NCBI GenBank assembly: GCA_900556765.1
Contig: USQH01000053.1
Span: 1-9,130, forward strand
Reading direction: 5' to 3'
From: an uncultured Oscillospiraceae bacterium
GTDB lineage: Bacteria; Bacillota; Clostridia; Oscillospirales; Acutalibacteraceae
Length of the DNA stretch: 9,130 bases
The position numbers and the translations under genes were made by a program. The notes beneath the pieces are model-generated. The model was given only the letters and a program-made list of their open reading frames with translations, was not told where the DNA came from and did not search any database. Within the stretch, counting starts at the first letter, position 1, and every line of letters starts with the position of its first letter. Of the stretch, positions 5,447 through 9,130 are shown piece after piece.

Positions 5447-7180
5447 ATGAAACGATGGATGAAATATGTCAAGCCGTATACGCTCTACTTCATTTTAGGG
5501 CCGATATGCATGATAGTCGAGGTCATCGGTGAGGCACTGATGCCGAAGCTGATGGCTACGATAATCAATGATTTTAACGCCGGCACGCTGACCGTAGCCG
5601 GCAGCATCGGCACGGCGGTGATAATGGCGCTGCTCGCTTTGGTAATGATGGCGGGCGGTATCGGCGGCGCCTACTTCGGGGCAAAGGCGTCGGTCAACTT
5701 CGCCAGCGACGTGCGGCGCGATGTGTATAACAAAATACAGGATTTTTCATTTGCAAACATTGACCGCTTTTCGACCGGCTCGCTGGTCACGCGCCTGACC
5801 AACGACGTTACCCAACTTCAAAACTTTGTTAATATGCTGCTGCGTATGGCTCTGCGTGCTCCGGGCATGATGATCGGCGCGCTGGTAATGGCAATACTGC
5901 TCAAGCCGTCGCTGTCGGTTGTTCTCGCCGTGACAATGCCGCTTATGCTCATCACCATCGGCTTTGTCATCGTAAAGGGTTTCCCCCGCTTTCAGCGTAT
6001 GCAGACAAAAATCGACAAGCTTAATTCCACCGTGCAGGAAAGTATTACAAACGTACGCGTTGTAAAATCGTTCGTGCGTGAGGATCATGAGGAAAAGAAA
6101 TTCCGTACGGCAAACGCCGACCTTAAAAAGGCAGGCTTGGACGCCGTCAGCGTGATGATATTCATGCAGCCGATCGCCACTCTGTTTATGTATGCAACCA
6201 TAATCGCCGTCATTTGGTTCGGTCAGGGCATCGTTACATCGGGCGGTATGCAGATAGGTGACCTTTCGGCCTTCATAACCTATGTAACACAGATACTTAC
6301 GTCGCTGATGATGGTAACATTCCTGCTGATGATATCCTCGCGTGCCATGGCTTCGGCAAAGCGTATCGGCGAGGTGCTCGACGAACAGATCGACCTGACC
6401 GACGAAAACGCCGCTCACAAGGATCTGACCGTACGCGAGGGCAGGGTCGAATTCCGCAACGTCGGCTTCCGCTACTATAAAAACAGCGATGACGAGGTGC
6501 TCAGCGACATCGACCTCGTTATTGAGCCTCATTCCACCGTCGGCATAATCGGCTCGACCGGCTGCGGCAAATCAACGCTCGTATCCATGATACCGCGCCT
6601 GTACGATGTTGATCAAGGCGAAGTGCTGATCGACGGCGTAAATGTGCGCGACTACTCGCTGTACCACCTGCGCGAAGGCGTGGGCATGGTACTGCAAAAG
6701 AACGTGCTTTTCTCCGGCAGTATAGCCGATAACCTGCGCTGGGGCGACGAAAACGCCGATGACGCAGCCGTGCGCGAGGCGGCGGCAAGCGCCGAGGCCG
6801 ACAAGTTCGTTACCTCGTTTACAAACGGCTACGACACAGATCTCGGTCACGGCGGTTCAAACGTCTCCGGCGGTCAGAAACAGCGTCTTTGCATTGCACG
6901 CGCCCTGCTCAAGAAGCCGAAGATACTCATTCTGGACGACTCGACCAGCGCCGTCGATACCGCGACCGAGCGTCGTATCCGCGAAGCGTTTGACACAAAG
7001 CTCGCCGATACGACAAAAATAATCATTGCTCAGCGCATCAGCTCGGTCATGCACGCCGACAAAATAGTCGTTATGGACGACGGAAAGATCACCGGCATCG
7101 GCACTCACGAACAGCTCCTTGCGGAAAACAAGGAGTATCAGGAAATCTACTACTCACAAATGGATAAAAAGGAGGCGTAA
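5447..7180 (+). CDS. ABC exporter half-transporter, degenerate-ATP-site subunit
   Basis: 577 residues: a six-helix type IV exporter domain (about 1-305), then an ATPase domain (about 333-570). Motifs: Walker A GSTGCGKST (369-377), Q-loop Gln417, signature VSGGQ (473-477), Walker B ILILDD (492/493-498), D-loop SAVD. At the catalytic position Asp498 replaces the usual Glu, and the switch His is Gln529 (IIAQR instead of IAHR). Its own Walker site is therefore probably weak, while its intact signature serves the partner's site. The ATG at 5447 is used instead of a TTG at 5387 because the protein then starts MKRWMKYVKPY, as relatives do; its binding site (AAAGG, 13 bases off) is weak. It pairs with the next gene, 3 bases downstream. 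Members such as LmrC, BmrC or TM287-like proteins form heterodimers exporting drugs or lipids; the substrate here is unknown. Confidence 0.93.
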   Translation: MKRWMKYVKPYTLYFILGPICMIVEVIGEALMPKLMATIINDFNAGTLTVAGSIGTAVIMALLALVMMAGGIGGAYFGAKASVNFASDVRRDVYNKIQDFSFANIDRFSTGSLVTRLTNDVTQLQNFVNMLLRMALRAPGMMIGALVMAILLKPSLSVVLAVTMPLMLITIGFVIVKGFPRFQRMQTKIDKLNSTVQESITNVRVVKSFVREDHEEKKFRTANADLKKAGLDAVSVMIFMQPIATLFMYATIIAVIWFGQGIVTSGGMQIGDLSAFITYVTQILTSLMMVTFLLMISSRAMASAKRIGEVLDEQIDLTDENAAHKDLTVREGRVEFRNVGFRYYKNSDDEVLSDIDLVIEPHSTVGIIGSTGCGKSTLVSMIPRLYDVDQGEVLIDGVNVRDYSLYHLREGVGMVLQKNVLFSGSIADNLRWGDENADDAAVREAAASAEADKFVTSFTNGYDTDLGHGGSNVSGGQKQRLCIARALLKKPKILILDDSTSAVDTATERRIREAFDTKLADTTKIIIAQRISSVMHADKIVVMDDGKITGIGTHEQLLAENKEYQEIYYSQMDKKEA

Positions 7181-7183
7181 GAG

Positions 7184-9130
7184 ATGGCAAGATCGCTTGA
7201 AGAGCTGCAAAAACAATACAAAGGCACCGGCTCGGCAAAAAAAGGTCCGATGGGCGGCAGACCCGGCGGCCCTCACGGTCCGCGTGCATCCGGCAAGCCG
7301 AAAAACACCCGTCATACCGTCTCGCGCCTACTGAAATACGTCGGGCGCTACTGGCCGCGACTGATATGCGTGGTGCTGTGCATGCTGCTCAGCGCAGTAA
7401 CGTCGCTCATCGGTTCGTATATGCTCGCGCCTATAATAAACCGCATCGCATTGGAGGTCAATCCGAACACCAATTTGACCATGTCGAGCATAGAAGCAAT
7501 AGCCGACAAAGCTATCGGCGCTGTAACCGAACTGCCGCTGATAAAATCTCTCATGGGCTCGACAGCAACTGCTGTCGCAGTCTACGTCGCGGCGGCTCTG
7601 ATACTGCTCGCCCTCGTTTATTTGGTCGGCATTGCGTCGACCTATCTGCAAATGAGACTGATGGTCTCCGTTTCGCAAAACTCCATCGAGCGCATACGAA
7701 ACGACCTTTTCTGCAAAATCGAAAAGCTGCCTGTGCGTTACTTTGACCGCACACCGACCGGTGAAACGATGAGCCGCTTCACCAATGATATCGACAACAT
7801 TGATACCATGCTGTCAAACTCGTTAACAAGCATCGTTTCGGGATTGGTCATACTCATCGGCACGTTTGTTTTCATGGTTCTCACCAACTGGATACTGACC
7901 ATCGTTACAATCGTTTTCATACCGATATTCGCATTCGGCGGCGCACTGATCGCAAAGCGCAGTTCCAAGTACTACGGCGGTCAGCAATCGGCTCTCGGCG
8001 CCGTCAACGGCTACATTGAGGAAACCGTAACAGGCCAAAAGGTCGTCAAGGTGTTTAACCACGAGTCGGAGTGCGTTGAGGAGTTTGATCTGCTCAACGA
8101 CGAGCTGCGCGACAAGCAGTTCAAGGCGCAGTATTACGGCGGCATAATGGGGCCTATCATGGGCAACACAAGCCAAATCACCTACGCCGCTACTATCGGT
8201 GTAGGCGGCGTCATGATGTGCCTCGGCAGCTTCACTCCCGGCGGCCTGACCGTTTTCGCCGGCTATTCGCGCCAGTTTGCCATGCCTATCAATCAGATCT
8301 CACAGCAAATGTCAGCTATATTCTCCGCTCTCGCGGGTGCTGAGCGCGTCTTTGCCATAATGGATATGGAGCCTGAAAAGCCCGACGCCCCCGATGCCGT
8401 GGATATGCCGGAAATGCGCGGCGACGTTGAGATAAAGAATGTTACATTCGGCTATGATCCCGATAAAGTCATACTCAAAAACATTTCACTTTACGCGCAT
8501 CCCAGTCAGAAAATAGCCTTTGTCGGCTCGACCGGCGCCGGCAAAACCACCATAACCAACCTGCTCAACCGATTCTACGACATTGATGAGGGAAGCATCA
8601 CCATCGACGGCGTCGACGTGCGCGATATTAAGCGCGACGTCCTGCGTTCCAATATCGCAATGGTGCTTCAGGACACACATTTGTTCACCGGCACGGTAAT
8701 GGAAAACATCCGCTACGGCAGACCCGACGCCACCGACGACGAAGTTATTGCCGCCGCAAAAACGGCTTCGGCGCACTCGTTTATAATGCGCCTGTCGGAC
8801 GGCTACAACACCGTTATCGAAGGCGACGGCGCCAACCTTTCTCAGGGTCAGCGCCAGCTGCTCAACATCGCCCGCGCCGCCATCTCCAAAGCACCCATTT
8901 TGGTGCTGGACGAGGCGACAAGCTCGGTCGATACGCGCACCGAGCGGCATATTGAACACGGACTTGAACGGCTGATGAAAAACCGCACGACCTTTGTTAT
9001 CGCCCACCGTCTTTCCACGATTCAGAAGGCGGACCGGATCTTTGTCATCGACAACGGAACAATTGTTGAAGAGGGTAACGCCGCGCAGCTTATGGCGATG
9101 AAGGGAGCTTATTACCAGCTGTATATGAGC
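7184..9130 (+). CDS. ABC exporter half-transporter, catalytic subunit (3' end cut by window)
   Basis: 649 codons are open to the window edge with no stop; the end, YYQLYMS, suggests only a few codons are missing. A Gly/Pro/Lys-rich cytosolic tail (about 13-42) precedes the six-helix exporter domain (first helix about 59-80, second 128-150), with a long extracellular loop between helices 1 and 2. The ATPase domain has Walker A GSTGAGKTT (448-456), Q-loop Gln496, signature LSQGQ (552-556, Gln replacing Gly), Walker B ILVLDE with catalytic Glu577, D-loop SSVD and switch His608 (IAHR). Its catalytic residues are intact but its signature is altered, the mirror image of the upstream partner, so together they should make one working and one degenerate ATP site. 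The ATG at 7184 lies 3 bases after the previous stop, with GGAGG at 7171-7175 inside that gene, suggesting coupled translation. The substrate is unknown. Confidence 0.93.
   Translation, partial: MARSLEELQKQYKGTGSAKKGPMGGRPGGPHGPRASGKPKNTRHTVSRLLKYVGRYWPRLICVVLCMLLSAVTSLIGSYMLAPIINRIALEVNPNTNLTMSSIEAIADKAIGAVTELPLIKSLMGSTATAVAVYVAAALILLALVYLVGIASTYLQMRLMVSVSQNSIERIRNDLFCKIEKLPVRYFDRTPTGETMSRFTNDIDNIDTMLSNSLTSIVSGLVILIGTFVFMVLTNWILTIVTIVFIPIFAFGGALIAKRSSKYYGGQQSALGAVNGYIEETVTGQKVVKVFNHESECVEEFDLLNDELRDKQFKAQYYGGIMGPIMGNTSQITYAATIGVGGVMMCLGSFTPGGLTVFAGYSRQFAMPINQISQQMSAIFSALAGAERVFAIMDMEPEKPDAPDAVDMPEMRGDVEIKNVTFGYDPDKVILKNISLYAHPSQKIAFVGSTGAGKTTITNLLNRFYDIDEGSITIDGVDVRDIKRDVLRSNIAMVLQDTHLFTGTVMENIRYGRPDATDDEVIAAAKTASAHSFIMRLSDGYNTVIEGDGANLSQGQRQLLNIARAAISKAPILVLDEATSSVDTRTERHIEHGLERLMKNRTTFVIAHRLSTIQKADRIFVIDNGTIVEEGNAAQLMAMKGAYYQLYMS

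Noticed and set aside
5747..6532. 261-codon minus-strand open frame
   Set aside because: Antisense shadow of the first ABC gene; His/Cys-rich low-quality composition without domain features.
8486..9007. 173-codon minus-strand open frame
   Set aside because: Antisense shadow of the second ABC ATPase domain, where Walker, signature and switch motifs prove the plus-strand frame.

Overview
The window looks like a chromosomal stretch from an anaerobic member of the Clostridia, probably Oscillospirales/Ruminococcaceae-like. This is inferred from content (riboswitch-controlled ECF thiamine uptake, a biotin-type Na+ pump subunit, an LtaS-like sulfatase, a MarR plus paired ABC exporter operon), Gram-positive AGGAGG ribosome binding sites and mid-range GC. 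No RNA genes, insertion sequences, CRISPR arrays or phage genes were seen.

Layout. (1) 1-986: the 3' part of a TPP riboswitch with an intrinsic terminator, then thiT, the thiamine-binding S component of an ECF transporter. A repeat-rich non-coding tail follows and ends in a strong hairpin terminator. (2) 999-2519, minus strand: a promoter, a cation-type riboswitch of the yybP-ykoY (Mn2+) pattern with its own terminator, then the membrane beta subunit of a Na+-translocating decarboxylase. The beta subunit appears to start at a CTG codon. A 50-residue OadG-like membrane peptide follows. No carboxyltransferase or biotin-carrier gene is present, so this is only the membrane core of the pump. (3) 2557-4614, minus strand: a polytopic membrane protein with an extracellular LtaS-type sulfatase/phosphoglycerol transferase domain. 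(4) 4615-4890: a divergent regulatory region with a well-formed promoter for the rightward operon and two tandem TTAG-N4-CTAA operator-like palindromes just downstream of its -10. (5) 4891-9130, plus strand: a MarR regulator followed by two half-size ABC exporters. Their motifs are complementary: the first lacks the catalytic Glu and the switch His, and the second has a degenerate signature. This is the pattern of a heterodimeric multidrug-type exporter with one degenerate ATP site. The second ABC gene runs off the right edge, probably only a few codons short of its end.

The most unusual part is region 2. An ON-type riboswitch of the Mn2+-sensing pattern controls an orphan Na+ pump membrane subunit. 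The other regions are recognisable systems whose control elements can be read in fair detail.
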